From Desulfobaculum xiamenense (GTDB lineage Bacteria; Desulfobacterota; Desulfovibrionia; Desulfovibrionales; Desulfovibrionaceae): 64,000 bases of DNA. The notes beneath the pieces are model-generated. The model was not told the origin of the DNA and ran no database searches. It was given only the letters and a program-made list of their open reading frames with translations. The translations under genes were made by a program, and so were the position numbers. Position 1 is the stretch's first letter; each line of letters starts with the position of its first letter. Shown piece by piece: positions 6,977-16,829 of this stretch. Location: positions 992,001-1,056,000 of the forward strand of contig NZ_JAATJA010000002.1 of NCBI RefSeq assembly GCF_011927665.1. Reading direction: 5' to 3'.

Positions 6977-9958
6977 GTGAGCGAGCTTTCTTCCGGTGGC
7001 GGACTGGGCGGTGATGCGCGGGAGGTCGGGACCATCGTCGCCCGCGGGCTGGTACGCGGCACGCGCGAGACAGTGCCATGGTTCTACGCGAACATGCCCG
7101 AGTATTATTTCCGCACGCACGACAGGGACGAGCAGGTCCGGCATCTGCAGGCCATCGTTTCCGCCGGGGTGGTGGGCGATAGGCATGTATTGGCCATTCG
7201 AAGCCCCTGCGGAACGCGGGTCACGCTGATTTCCCCGGGGGGCGGCACGGCGGAACTCGTGGCCGCCCTTGGTACGCTGGCCGGGGATGAGGTGCTCAAC
7301 GCCCGGTTGTATGCCACGCTCGATGGTCGCATGCGGCTGGATTCCTTCGTCCTCGCGCCACAGGGCGCAGTGGACCGGGCTGATCAATCTTTCGTGGACG
7401 CCGTGCGCAGTGTCGAGTTGAGCGGACTGTTGCGTGCGGACGAGACCGAGGGCTTTGGCGATTTTCTTTCCTGCGGCACCTGCGACTGTGTCGCGCGCTT
7501 CGAGGTGGAGCGGGCGGTGCGGCATTACCACATGTATCGGGACGTGCTCGATGACGACAGGGTCCATGTGCGGCGCGAGGACGAGGTCTACCCCGGTCAG
7601 TCGCGGATCATGGTCGCCATGAGCGCGCCGCCGGAACGCGGCCTCATGCTGGAGATGGCCAAGCTGCTACATCGCAGCGGATGCGCCGTGCGCCGGGCCT
7701 ATGGCGATGTGTACGCCACGCCCGGCGGAAGCTTCGGGGTGTGTAGCTTCTACCTCTCGGCGTGCGACAGTCCGGCGCTTGGGAACAGGGAATCGTGGGA
7801 GAAGCTGGAGGCGCAACTCGCGCGGCTTAAGTGGTATGCCGGTGGGCATCCGCTGGAGTGGTTCGCGGACGCCGAGGGTATGAGCGTGTCGCAGGTGATG
7901 TTCATGCAGGCGGCTGCGGCCTTTGCTCACCAGTTCCTCGCCGGGGCGGACCCGCATGCCTTCACCGCGCACAACATCGTGCAGTCCATGCTGACGCATC
8001 CCGCCATTTCGCGGGGGCTGGTGGAGGCCTTCGAGGCGCGGTTCGACCCTGACGGCCATGGGCGCGACCGGGCGCAGCTCGACGTCCTGCGGCGCGTCCG
8101 GGGGCAGGTCGCCGAGCTTTCTGACGAGGTGGAGCGCCAGACCTTTCGCGTCATCGAACTCTTCATCACCAACACCCTGCGGACCAACTACTTCCTGCCC
8201 GACCGCTTCGGGCTGTCCTTCCGGATGGACCCGGCGATCCTCGCGCACATTCCCCCTGCGCCGGGAACGGTGAAGGACGACCCGCCCTACGGATTCTTCT
8301 TTTTCTACGGCGCGCATTTCCGGGGATTCCACGTTCGCCATCGCGAGATGGCCCGTGGCGGCGTGCGCGTGGTGCCAACGGTGAGCCGCGAGAATTTCGA
8401 GATGGAATCGAACAGGCTCTTTGCCGAGGTCACCGCGCTGGCCCGCACCCAGCAGCACAAGAACAAGGACATTCCCGAGGGCGGGTCAAAGGCCGTCATC
8501 CTCGTGGGACCGCAGGGCGACATCGACCGGGCCGTGAAGTCCGTGGCGGATTCGCTGCTTGACATCATCGTGCCCGGACAGGACGGACCGAGTCTGCCGC
8601 AGGTGGTTGACTATCTGGGACGGGAGGAAGTCATCTACCTCGGCCCGGACGAGCACATCACGCCGTCGCACATCGAGTGGATCGTGGAGCGGGCACGGCG
8701 GCGGGGCTTCCGCTGGCCGTCGGCCTTCATGAGTTCCAAGCCGTCCACGGGCATAAACCACAAGCGCTATGGCGTGACCTCGCTCGGGGTCATCGTCTTC
8801 GCCGAGGAAATGCTCGGCATGCTCGGCATCGATCCGAAGCGCGACGCATTCCGGGTGAAGCTCACCGGCGGACCGCGCGGCGACGTGGCCGGAAACGCCA
8901 TGCTCCTGCTCATGCGCCAGTACGGGACGAACGCGCGTATCGTCGCCGTCACCGACGGGCACGGTGCGGCCTTCGACCCGCAGGGGCTCGACCATGGCGA
9001 GCTGGAGCACCTCGTGCGCGAGGAGCGCGGCATCGCCGAGTTCAATCCCGAAAGACTTGGCGCGGGCGGGACCGTTGCCGGGGCTGGAACTCCAGAGGGT
9101 GTGCGCCTGCGCGACACCCTGCACAATACGGCCGAGGCGGATCTGTTCATTCCCGCGGGAGGGCGGCCGGAGACCATAAACGACGGCAACTGGCGGCAAT
9201 TCCTGTTGCCGGACGGCAGTCCCTCGGCCCGCGCCGTAGTGGAAGGGGCGAACATCTTCTTCTCGCCACAGGCACGGACGGAACTCGAACGGCACGGCGT
9301 GCTCATCGCGCAGGGGGCGAGCGCCAACAAGACGGGCGTCATCTGCTCGTCCTACGAGGTGCTGGCCGGGCTGACGCTCTCCGACGAGGAATTCCTCGCG
9401 GTGAAGGACGAATACGTGGCCGAGGTGCTGGACATCCTGCGGATTCGGGCGCGCAGCGAGGCGCGGCTCATGCTGCGCGAATACCGCCGCTGTGGCGCGG
9501 CGCGGCCGCTCACGGCCATCACCACGGAGCTTTCGCGCGAGATCAACGCGCTTGCCGACGGCATCGCCGCCGAGTTGGGGCAGGGCGGGGCTGTTGCGAA
9601 TGATCCGCTGCTGCGGGCGTTGGTTCTCGAATACTGCCCGCCGCTTCTGTCCGCGCGCTATGAGGACCGCATCTTCACGCGCATTCCGGAGGAGCACCTG
9701 CGGGCGCTGGTGGCCGCCTATGCGGCGTCGCGCATCGTGTACGCGGAGGGGCTTGGCTGGATGTCGCGCGTGGGAGCGCGCGGCGGGCTGGTGGAGGCCG
9801 TGCGCAGTTACCTGCGGCAGGAGGCGGTGGTCGCCGCATACAGGGCGGAGCTTCGTGCGGCTGGGTTGACACATGTGCGCGAATTGCTGGGCATTCTCGA
9901 TGCCACGGCATGCAAGTTCCTGACGGAGCGCGACATGGGGATTGAAGCGGAGCGTTAG
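6977..9958 (+). CDS. Large NAD-type glutamate dehydrogenase
   Basis: The product is about 993 residues from the GTG at 6977. It belongs to the large, roughly 115-kDa group of NAD-dependent glutamate dehydrogenases rather than the 450-residue GdhA type. The catalytic half carries GGVRVVPTVSRENFEMESNR, KNKDIPEGGSKAV and, in the nucleotide-binding part, GGPRGDVAGNAM and ANKTGVICSSYEVLAGL. The N-terminal 400 residues are the regulatory-type extension. An ATG at 6875 is in frame, but the GTG at 6977 has a GGGAGG site six bases upstream. It converts glutamate to 2-oxoglutarate and ammonium. A strong terminator follows, so it is monocistronic. Confidence 0.85.
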   Translation: MSELSSGGGLGGDAREVGTIVARGLVRGTRETVPWFYANMPEYYFRTHDRDEQVRHLQAIVSAGVVGDRHVLAIRSPCGTRVTLISPGGGTAELVAALGTLAGDEVLNARLYATLDGRMRLDSFVLAPQGAVDRADQSFVDAVRSVELSGLLRADETEGFGDFLSCGTCDCVARFEVERAVRHYHMYRDVLDDDRVHVRREDEVYPGQSRIMVAMSAPPERGLMLEMAKLLHRSGCAVRRAYGDVYATPGGSFGVCSFYLSACDSPALGNRESWEKLEAQLARLKWYAGGHPLEWFADAEGMSVSQVMFMQAAAAFAHQFLAGADPHAFTAHNIVQSMLTHPAISRGLVEAFEARFDPDGHGRDRAQLDVLRRVRGQVAELSDEVERQTFRVIELFITNTLRTNYFLPDRFGLSFRMDPAILAHIPPAPGTVKDDPPYGFFFFYGAHFRGFHVRHREMARGGVRVVPTVSRENFEMESNRLFAEVTALARTQQHKNKDIPEGGSKAVILVGPQGDIDRAVKSVADSLLDIIVPGQDGPSLPQVVDYLGREEVIYLGPDEHITPSHIEWIVERARRRGFRWPSAFMSSKPSTGINHKRYGVTSLGVIVFAEEMLGMLGIDPKRDAFRVKLTGGPRGDVAGNAMLLLMRQYGTNARIVAVTDGHGAAFDPQGLDHGELEHLVREERGIAEFNPERLGAGGTVAGAGTPEGVRLRDTLHNTAEADLFIPAGGRPETINDGNWRQFLLPDGSPSARAVVEGANIFFSPQARTELERHGVLIAQGASANKTGVICSSYEVLAGLTLSDEEFLAVKDEYVAEVLDILRIRARSEARLMLREYRRCGAARPLTAITTELSREINALADGIAAELGQGGAVANDPLLRALVLEYCPPLLSARYEDRIFTRIPEEHLRALVAAYAASRIVYAEGLGWMSRVGARGGLVEAVRSYLRQEAVVAAYRAELRAAGLTHVRELLGILDATACKFLTERDMGIEAER

Positions 9959-10068
9959 GGCGCGCGCATGCATTGATGTGGTGCTGACATATCAAGTATG
10001 CATGATGCGTACGCACTAATGGTATGCGTCATTGTGCTGATCGCGGGATTCGTGAGCGGAAAAAATGT

Positions 10069-10117
10069 GGCCGGTGAGGAAACTTGATGCCTTGGGCTGT
10101 TTCCTCCCGGCCTTTTT
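10069..10117 (+). terminator. Rho-independent terminator after gdh
   Basis: The stem pairs GGCCGG(T)GAGGAAAC with GTTTCCTCCCGGCC (14 bp, one bulged base) and is followed by five Ts. Confidence 0.88.
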
Positions 10118-10222
10118 CGTGGTAACTGTCGGCATTCCTTGAAGGATTGAACGCCGTGCCCGGAGCGCGGGGTCCGGGCTGTGCGGCGGTGGTGCCAACC
10201 CTCAAGAAGCAAGGCTTGGAAC

Positions 10223-12319
10223 ATGCTGCTCAACGAACATCAAAGCAAGCGACTGTTTGCGGAGGCTGGCGTTGCCGTTCCCGAGGGCGTGCCGGTGTCT
10301 GCTACGAATCTCGAATCGGTGAAGCCCAAGTGGCCGCTGCCATGGTTCCTCAAGGCGCAGGTGCTGGCCGGTGGGCGGGGCAAGGCCGGGGGCATTCTGC
10401 GCATCGACGATCCCGACGATCTGGTGCCCTACGCGCGAAAGCTTTTCGCCATGACCATCCGTGGGCGCAGCGTGCCGCTTCTGCGGCTGGAGCGCTCGAA
10501 GGCGTACGAGCGCGAGTTCTACTGCTCGTTCGCCGTTTCGCGGGAACTGGGCTGCCTCGCCTTTTCCGTAGGGCGCAAGGGCGGCATCGACGTGGAGAGT
10601 CAGAGTCAGGACCTGCACAACATCCTCGTGCAGCGCGTGTCCATGACCAGCGGGCTGGAGAACTACCACATTCGGGCCGCGTTCTTCCATCTCGACGTGG
10701 ACAAGGAGCACTGGCCCACCTTCTCCGAATTCGTGCGCAGGATGCATCGCGCCGTCATCGACTACGGCCTGCTGCTGGCCGAGATCAATCCGCTGGTCCT
10801 CGATGCCGACGGCGTGTGGACGGCGCTGGATGGCAAGGTGGAGATGGACGACAACGTCCTGCTCCAGCATTCGGACTTCGAGCGGTTCTACACGCCGGAG
10901 CATGCCTCGCGCGAGGAGAACCGCGCGCGGGAGGTGGGGCTGTCCTACCATTCCCTCGGCGGGCGCATCGGGCTTATGGTCAACGGTGCCGGGCTGGCCA
11001 TGGCCACCATGGATCTTCTGAATCTGTCGGGGCTTGCCGCGGCGAATTTCATGGACCTTGGCGGTGCGGCCGACCTCGACCGCACGCGCACGGCCATGTC
11101 GCTCCTCTTCGAGGACGAGTCCGTGACGAGCGTGTTTATCAATATCTTCGGTGGAGTGCTCTCCTGCGAGAAAGTCGCGCTGGCGCTGGCCGAGGCGTTG
11201 GACGGGCGCGAGCCTCGAAAGCCGCTGGTGGTGCGGCTGTCCGGCAATCAGTCGCCTCGCGGGCGTGAGATTCTCGAAGCCCTCGGCTGTCGCAACATGT
11301 TCATCGTTTCCGAGATGCACGACGCCATCGCCCAGCTCAAGCGCAACGAGGGCATGCGCCTTGGCGAGACGCCGGAGCTGGCCGTGCAGCACGAGATCGT
11401 GCCGTCCGTTCCCGCTGCGTTTCCGCGCAGCTTGCCCTTCGAGAAGGGGCTGCCCGTGCTCGTGCAGGGCATCACCGGGCGCACCGCCCAGTTCCACACC
11501 CGCCTCATGCTGGACTACGGCACGAACATCGTCGCCGGGGTCACGCCCTTCAAGGGCGGGCAGTACGCGCAGGGCATTCCCGTCTACAACAGCATCACCG
11601 AGGCGCTGGAACTCAACAGCATCCGCGCCAGCATCATCTTCGTGCCCGCGGCCTTCGCGCCGGACGCCATCCTCGAAGCCGCGCAGAACGGCATCGAGTG
11701 GGTGATCTGCATCACTGACGGCCTGAAGCAGCAGGACATGCTGCGCGTGCGCGAACAGTTGCGCGGCAGCGGAACGCGCCTCGTGGGGCCGAACTGCCCC
11801 GGACTCATCGCACCGGGCCGTACCAAGATCGGCATCATGCCCGATCACGTGTTCATGCCCGGTCCCGTGGCCATCCTTTCGCGCAGCGGAACCCTGACCT
11901 ACGAGGCCGCCACTCGGCTCACGCGCGTGGGCATCGGGCAGTCGCTGTGCGTGGGCATCGGCGGCGATCCGTTCATCGGCACGTCCTTCAGCGACATGCT
12001 CGGTCCGCTCGAAGAGGACGAAAATACCAAGGCGCTGGTCATCCTCGGAGAGATCGGCGGCACCGCCGAGGAGGAACTGGCCGAACACGTCCGCCGGACG
12101 GGATTTTCCAAGCCCATCGTGGCCTTCGTGGCCGGGCAGACCGCCCCGCCCGGAAAGCGCCTCGGTCACGCCGGGGCCATCCTCGAATCCGGGCGCGGGG
12201 TGGAGGACAAGCTGATGGCCATGGCCAAGGCCGGGTTCGCCATCTGTCCTGACCTGTCGAGCCTGCCACGGCTGGTGGCTCATGCCTTGAGCCGCTGCGA
12301 AGTTCCCGTCTCCGCATAG
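10223..12319 (+). CDS. Fused acyl-CoA ligase, SucC-SucD (beta-alpha) type
   Basis: The 698-residue product joins two proteins that are usually separate. Residues 1 to about 385 match the succinyl-CoA ligase beta subunit (start LLNEHQSKRLFAEAGV, ATP-grasp AGGRGKAGG, GLMVNGAGLAMATMD). Residues from about 400 match the alpha subunit (SGTLTYEAATRLTRVGIGQS, GEIGGTAEEE), with the phosphorylated histidine in GHAGAI at about residue 649. It should couple an acyl-CoA to ADP or GDP phosphorylation. Succinate is the default substrate, but acetate- or malate-CoA ligase activity is possible. The start at 10223 is chosen from the family's N-terminus; the ribosome site is weak. Confidence 0.85.
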   Translation: MLLNEHQSKRLFAEAGVAVPEGVPVSATNLESVKPKWPLPWFLKAQVLAGGRGKAGGILRIDDPDDLVPYARKLFAMTIRGRSVPLLRLERSKAYEREFYCSFAVSRELGCLAFSVGRKGGIDVESQSQDLHNILVQRVSMTSGLENYHIRAAFFHLDVDKEHWPTFSEFVRRMHRAVIDYGLLLAEINPLVLDADGVWTALDGKVEMDDNVLLQHSDFERFYTPEHASREENRAREVGLSYHSLGGRIGLMVNGAGLAMATMDLLNLSGLAAANFMDLGGAADLDRTRTAMSLLFEDESVTSVFINIFGGVLSCEKVALALAEALDGREPRKPLVVRLSGNQSPRGREILEALGCRNMFIVSEMHDAIAQLKRNEGMRLGETPELAVQHEIVPSVPAAFPRSLPFEKGLPVLVQGITGRTAQFHTRLMLDYGTNIVAGVTPFKGGQYAQGIPVYNSITEALELNSIRASIIFVPAAFAPDAILEAAQNGIEWVICITDGLKQQDMLRVREQLRGSGTRLVGPNCPGLIAPGRTKIGIMPDHVFMPGPVAILSRSGTLTYEAATRLTRVGIGQSLCVGIGGDPFIGTSFSDMLGPLEEDENTKALVILGEIGGTAEEELAEHVRRTGFSKPIVAFVAGQTAPPGKRLGHAGAILESGRGVEDKLMAMAKAGFAICPDLSSLPRLVAHALSRCEVPVSA

Positions 12320-12328
12320 CCACAACGA

Positions 12329-12357
12329 AAAGGGGGCCGGATGTTCCGGCCCCCTTT
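12329..12357. terminator. Bidirectional terminator between the CoA ligase and thioesterase genes
   Basis: An 11-bp perfect stem (AAGGGGGCCGG with CCGGCCCCCTT) is flanked by As on one side and Ts on the other. It sits between convergent genes, 10 bp after one stop and 5 bp after the other, so it can serve both. Confidence 0.85.
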
Positions 12358-12361
12358 CGCG

Positions 12362-12781
12362 TCAGCCCTTTTGGGCGAACAGGTCGCGCAGCCAGTCCGG
12401 CACGCCCACGGGGCGGCCTTCGGCATTGACGCAGGCGTGCTGGGTCATGCCCGTGGCATGCAGCACGCTGCGGTCCTCGCTTCGTATCTCGTAGGAAAAG
12501 GTGATGGAGGCCCGTCCCCAGTCGCTCACGGTGACGTGGACATTGACGAGGTCGTCGAAGCGAATGGGGCGGCGGTAGCGGGCCGAGGCTTCGCGTACGG
12601 GCAGGTACAGGCCGCGTTCTTCCACGGTGCTGTAGCTCATGCCGTATTCGCGGATCAGGTGGCTGCGGGCGCGCTCGAAGAGGTGCAGGTATTCGGCGTA
12701 GTACAGCACCTGCATGGCGTCGGTTTCGCCGTAGGAGACGCGGTGCGCGTACCACGCCTCGGGAGAGGGAATGGCGTTCAT
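12362..12781 (-). CDS. Acyl-CoA thioesterase, YbgC/4HBT family
   Basis: This 139-residue hot-dog fold protein has the YbgC/4-hydroxybenzoyl-CoA thioesterase signature: RVSYGETDAMQVLYYAEYLHLFE, with the catalytic Asp in ETDAMQ. It hydrolyses an acyl-CoA; the substrate cannot be told from sequence. It overlaps the phosphoglycerate mutase gene by 4 bp (ATGA), so the two are co-translated although their functions have no obvious link. Confidence 0.9.
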   Translation of the reverse strand: MNAIPSPEAWYAHRVSYGETDAMQVLYYAEYLHLFERARSHLIREYGMSYSTVEERGLYLPVREASARYRRPIRFDDLVNVHVTVSDWGRASITFSYEIRSEDRSVLHATGMTQHACVNAEGRPVGVPDWLRDLFAQKG

Positions 12782-13980
12782 GGGCGGATGATCTCCAGAA
12801 TCCGGCGTACGATGTCGTGGCCGGGGCTGATGGTGAATCCCGTGGCGGCCGCGTGGGCCTCGCTGAAGCCGGGCAGGCCGTGTGCGGTGGCCGAGGCGTG
12901 GTGCAGCAGGAAGGGGACGGGATCGGTGGTGTGCGTGCGGCAGGCGAGAGGGGTGAAGTGGTCGCAGGTCACGACGATGGCCGTGTCCGTGCCCGCCAGC
13001 GCCTGTGTCAGCGGCCCCACGATGCGCTCGTCGAAGCGCCGCACGGCTTCCACCTTGTCCGCGACGATGCCGCTATGGCCGCATTCGTCCGGTCCCTCCA
13101 GATGCACGAAGGCGAACTGGCCGCCAGTATTCAGGAAATCGAGAGCCGCCGCAACCTTGCCCGCGTAGTTCGTGTCGAGAAGTCCTGTCGCCCCCGGCAC
13201 GTCGATGACCGCCATGCCCGAGGCCCTGCCCAGTCCCTTTACGAGGTCCACGGCGGAGATGACCGCCCCACGCAGTCCGTAGGCGTCGGAAAAGTCCGGC
13301 AGCGCGAGGGGGCGGCCCTGTCCCCACGGCCAGATGCCGGTGGCGCGGGTGGCGTTTGCGGGCGTATTCAGACGTTCTGCGGCGGCGTGGAACAGGGCGA
13401 GGAGCCGCGGGCTCGTGGCCAAGGTCGCCATGTCCTGCGCGATGGACTGTCCGGTGATGTCGTGGGGTGGGCGGACGGCGAACGCTGCCTCCGGCGAGTT
13501 GGCACCTCCCCGCTGGACGAGCAGATGCCGATACTGGATGCCGGGCACGAAGGTGAAGGTGTCGTCCCCGAGGTGGTGCTCAAGGTCCTCCACGAGCGGG
13601 AGCGAGGATGCGGTGTCGATGTGCCCGGCGGAGTAGTCGAGCATGGTTCCCATGGCGTCGGGGGCGGTGAGGGAGACGAGATTGAGCCGCCAGACGAGGT
13701 CGTCCGGTCGCAACTTCAGCCCCTGCGCGGCCGCCTCGATGGGACCACGCCCGGTGTGATGCGCGGCGGGGTCGAAGCCGATGAGGCTCATGTTCGCCAC
13801 GTCGGACCCCGGCGGCATGCCGGAGGGGACCGTGGAGATGGTCCCGGCGATGCAGCGCGATGCCAAGCTGTCCATGTTGGGCGTAGGCGCGGCTTCAAGC
13901 GGCGTTCTGCCGCCTAGTCCATCCACGCGCCAATCGCCCATTCCGTCGGCAACGAGGAAGAGAATCTTCGTGTCGGCCAT
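12778..13980 (-). CDS. apgM: Cofactor-independent phosphoglycerate mutase, archaeal type
   Basis: The product has 400 residues from the ATG at 13980. It starts ADTKILFLVADGMGDW and continues GGRTPLEAAPTPNMDSLA, which is the metal-binding start of the alkaline-phosphatase-like ApgM family; later ligands appear in HLEGPDECGHSGIV and VVTCDHFTPL. It interconverts 3- and 2-phosphoglycerate without 2,3-bisphosphoglycerate. A longer in-frame start exists at 14097, but it would overlap the upstream terminator, and the 13980 start has an AAAGGA site. The family also contains phosphonopyruvate decarboxylase-like members, so glycolytic activity is likely but not certain. Confidence 0.9.
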   Translation of the reverse strand: MADTKILFLVADGMGDWRVDGLGGRTPLEAAPTPNMDSLASRCIAGTISTVPSGMPPGSDVANMSLIGFDPAAHHTGRGPIEAAAQGLKLRPDDLVWRLNLVSLTAPDAMGTMLDYSAGHIDTASSLPLVEDLEHHLGDDTFTFVPGIQYRHLLVQRGGANSPEAAFAVRPPHDITGQSIAQDMATLATSPRLLALFHAAAERLNTPANATRATGIWPWGQGRPLALPDFSDAYGLRGAVISAVDLVKGLGRASGMAVIDVPGATGLLDTNYAGKVAAALDFLNTGGQFAFVHLEGPDECGHSGIVADKVEAVRRFDERIVGPLTQALAGTDTAIVVTCDHFTPLACRTHTTDPVPFLLHHASATAHGLPGFSEAHAAATGFTISPGHDIVRRILEIIRP

Positions 13981-14097
13981 GGTTGTGCATCCTTTGTCAT
14001 GCCCATCCGTCACTGAATGGATGGTACGCATCTTCATGTCGTGTCCGCAGAAAATCAAGTCAAATGATGATGCTGCAACAGATTGGCGATGATGCAT

Positions 14098-14136
14098 CGA
14101 AAAGGCGGCCCGTCCTGATGGAGCGGGCCGCCTTTC
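14098..14136 (-). terminator. Terminator after homoserine dehydrogenase
   Basis: The minus-strand transcript forms AAAGGCGGCCCG / CGGGCCGCCTTT with an 11-base loop and ends in TTTT. It lies 28 bp beyond the hom stop codon. Confidence 0.85.
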
Positions 14137-14163
14137 AAAGCGTACTCGGAACGTGTGCGCGGA

Positions 14164-15450
14164 CTACAGGATGCGGAAGTGCATCGTGCGGGCCAGCGTC
14201 AATCCCATGTTTTCGATCTCTCGCATCGCGGAGTGGATATCTCCGGCCTTTGCCTCGTGGCTCAGGAAGACGAGCGGAACGCCGCCGCCGTCCACTGCCG
14301 GTTTCTGCGTGACCTGCTGGATGCTGATGTTCCTGTCTGCCATCACTCCGGCGATGTCGCGCAGGACACCCGCGCGGTCCGGAACGATGAAGCGCAGATA
14401 ATGCAGGGACACCGCGTCGTCGAGGTCGAGGATGTCGGCCTCGGGTAGCACGGGATTCACGAAGCCCAGATTGTTGGGCGCGGCGTGGCGGGCGATGGCC
14501 ATGATGTCGGCCAGCACTGCGCTTCCGGTAGGTCTGTCCCCGGCCCCCCGACCGTGGAGGACCACCGGGCCCGCAATGCCTTCAAGGCGGATCGCGTTGA
14601 AGGGGCCGTTGACGGAAGCGAGCAGATTGTCTTCGGGCACGAGGGCCGGATAGACGCCTGCCTCGACCTTGCCGTCCACGAGCCGGGCCTGTGCCAACAG
14701 CTTGATACGGTAGCCGAATTCCTGCGCGAACCGGATGTCCATGGGGGTGACCACGGTGATGCCGGTAACGGGCAGCTTGGCGAAGGGGTAGTTGCACCCG
14801 AAGGCCAGACGAATGAGCAGGGTGAGCTTGTGCGCGGTGTCGATACCCTCGATGTCGAGGGTGGGATCGGCCTCGGCGTAGCCCTTGGCCTGCGCGTCGG
14901 AGAGAGCGGTCTCGAAGTCGAGACCTTTGTCGGTCATCTCGGTGAGGATGTAGTTGGCCGTGCCGTTGAGAATGCCCAGAATCTTGCGGATGCTGTTGCC
15001 CGCAAGGGATTCCCGGAGCGGTCGGACCACGGGGATGCCCCCCGCGACGCTGGCTTCGAAGCCCAGATGCACACCCTTTTCGGCGGCGAGGGCAAAAAGC
15101 CTCATGCCGTCCTCGGCGAGGAGCGCCTTGTTGGCGGTCACGGCATGCTTGCCGGCCTGGAGCGCCTCGGTGATGAGTGTGCGAGGGAATTCGATGCCGC
15201 CGGTCAGCTCCACCACGATGTCGATGTCGGGGTCGTCGATGAGTGCCCGGTAATCGGTAACCGGGGTCGCACCGATGGCCTCAACTTCGGCCCTGCGGCG
15301 GTCGCTGCGGATGAGCACGGATTTGATGCGGATGTCGCTCCCCGTGCGTCGGCGGATGACGTCGCGGCTTTCCTCGATAACATCGGCCAGACCATGTCCG
15401 ACGGTGCCGAAACCGGCCAGTCCGATGTTGATGACCTTGTTCTCTAGCAC
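14164..15450 (-). CDS. hom: Homoserine dehydrogenase
   Basis: The 428-residue product has the three expected parts: an NAD(P)-binding domain ([15 protein letters not shown]), the catalytic domain ([28 protein letters not shown]), and a C-terminal ACT domain from about residue 350 ([21 protein letters not shown]). It reduces aspartate semialdehyde to homoserine on the way to threonine and methionine. The ACT domain suggests feedback control by threonine. Its start overlaps the end of the upstream aminotransferase gene by 7 bp, so the two are co-transcribed. Confidence 0.96.
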   Translation of the reverse strand: MLENKVINIGLAGFGTVGHGLADVIEESRDVIRRRTGSDIRIKSVLIRSDRRRAEVEAIGATPVTDYRALIDDPDIDIVVELTGGIEFPRTLITEALQAGKHAVTANKALLAEDGMRLFALAAEKGVHLGFEASVAGGIPVVRPLRESLAGNSIRKILGILNGTANYILTEMTDKGLDFETALSDAQAKGYAEADPTLDIEGIDTAHKLTLLIRLAFGCNYPFAKLPVTGITVVTPMDIRFAQEFGYRIKLLAQARLVDGKVEAGVYPALVPEDNLLASVNGPFNAIRLEGIAGPVVLHGRGAGDRPTGSAVLADIMAIARHAAPNNLGFVNPVLPEADILDLDDAVSLHYLRFIVPDRAGVLRDIAGVMADRNISIQQVTQKPAVDGGGVPLVFLSHEAKAGDIHSAMREIENMGLTLARTMHFRIL

Positions 15451-16631
15451 TTCCTGGCTCCTTCCAGAACCTTCTTGATGCCTCGGATGGCCTGCTGGGT
15501 GCGCTGCTTGTTTTCTATGAGCGCGAAGCGGACGTGGTCGTCACCGTAGTGGCCGAAGCCCAGACCCGGAGACACGGCCACATGGCCTTCCTGAAGGAGC
15601 ATCTTGGAGAATTCCACGGAACCCATTTCGCGGAACGGCTCGGGAATCTTGGCCCATGCGAACATGGTGGCCTTGGGCGGCTCGATCTCCCAACCCACGC
15701 GGTTGAGACCTTCGCAGAGCACGTCGCGGCGTTCCTTGTACACGTTCACGATTTCCTTCACGCACTCCTGCGGGCCGTTGAGGGCCACGGTGGCGGCGAT
15801 CTGGATGGGCTGGAAGATGCCGTAGTCGAGGTAGCTCTTGATGCGGGTCAGCGCCTGCACCATTTCGCGGTTGCCAGAGCAGAAGCCCATGCGCCATCCG
15901 GCCATGGAGTAGCTCTTGGACATGGAGAAGAACTCGACGCCCACATCCTTCGCACCCTCGGCCTGCAGGAAGCTCGGAGCCTCGTATCCGTCGAACACGA
16001 AGTCGGCATAGGCGAGGTCGTGGATGACGTAGATGCCGTTTTCCTTGGCGAAGTCGACGATCTTCTGGTGGAAGGAGAGGTCCACGACTTCCGTGGTGGG
16101 GTTGTGGGGGTAGCAGTAGATGAGAAGCTTGGGCTTGGGCCAGGTCTGGCGCATGGCGAGTTCGAGGTCGGCGATGAAGTCGCGTCCGCCGCCCATGGGA
16201 ATTCGTCTGACGTCCGCACCCGCGATCACCGCCGAATAGGGGTGGATGGGGTACGTGGGGTCCTGGGTGAAGACGACATCGCCGGGCTGAAGCATGGCCA
16301 GCGCGAGGTGCGAGAGGCCTTCCTTCGCGCCCATGGTCGCCACGGTTTCCTGCTCCGGATCGAGATACACGCCGTAGCGGCGGGCGTACCAGTCGCAGAT
16401 GGCGGCGCGCAGGTTCGGGATGCCGCGGGATGCGGAATAGCGGTGGTTGACCGGCTTCTGGGCCGCTTCGATCATCTTGTCGACGATGTGCTGGGGCGTG
16501 GGCGTGTCAGGATTGCCCATGCCAAGGTCGACGATGTCCACGTTCTGCCGCCGAAGCTTCATCTTCAGCTGGTTGACCACCGCGAACACATAGGGCGGAA
16601 GGCGGTGCATGCGTGGGAATTGGTTGCTCAT
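15444..16631 (-). CDS. alaC: Class I/II aminotransferase, AlaC (alanine) type
   Basis: This 395-residue PLP enzyme starts [22 protein letters not shown], typical of AlaC/AlaA-like aminotransferases. The PLP lysine lies in [15 protein letters not shown], and the Asp and Tyr contacts in HDLAYADF. In many Desulfovibrio genomes this gene directly precedes hom, as here, so it may serve aspartate-family synthesis as well as alanine synthesis (inference). The ATG at 16631 has an AAGGAG site; the frame upstream of it lacks family similarity. Confidence 0.92.
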   Translation of the reverse strand: MSNQFPRMHRLPPYVFAVVNQLKMKLRRQNVDIVDLGMGNPDTPTPQHIVDKMIEAAQKPVNHRYSASRGIPNLRAAICDWYARRYGVYLDPEQETVATMGAKEGLSHLALAMLQPGDVVFTQDPTYPIHPYSAVIAGADVRRIPMGGGRDFIADLELAMRQTWPKPKLLIYCYPHNPTTEVVDLSFHQKIVDFAKENGIYVIHDLAYADFVFDGYEAPSFLQAEGAKDVGVEFFSMSKSYSMAGWRMGFCSGNREMVQALTRIKSYLDYGIFQPIQIAATVALNGPQECVKEIVNVYKERRDVLCEGLNRVGWEIEPPKATMFAWAKIPEPFREMGSVEFSKMLLQEGHVAVSPGLGFGHYGDDHVRFALIENKQRTQQAIRGIKKVLEGARKC

Positions 16632-16775
16632 GCGACAAATGCTCCTTGATGAATGACTGTCAGCGCCCTTTGAGGGGGCGCGATGCGCCGGCATTTCCGG
16701 GCTGCGCGCAACGTTACGGGAGCTTGTGCGCCCTGTAAAGCGGCGAACCTGCGAAGGAGCGGAGGGGGGAGGGGG

Positions 16776-16811
16776 TCCGGTTCCCCCGCCCGAGTCGCAG
16801 GGAGAACCGGA
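16776..16811 (-). terminator. Long hairpin after the 175-residue secreted protein gene
   Basis: Arms at 16776-16787 and 16800-16811 pair over 12 bp (11 matches). It lies just past the stop at 16830 on the minus strand. There is no T tract, so termination is plausible rather than clear. Confidence 0.4.
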
Positions 16812-16829
16812 AATGGTCGGCAGGGCCTG

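Noticed and set aside
10202-12325. A 707-codon minus-strand frame across the CoA ligase gene
   Set aside because: It mirrors the fused SucC-SucD gene, which has full catalytic motifs. The His/Gln/Arg-rich translation is typical of an antisense frame.
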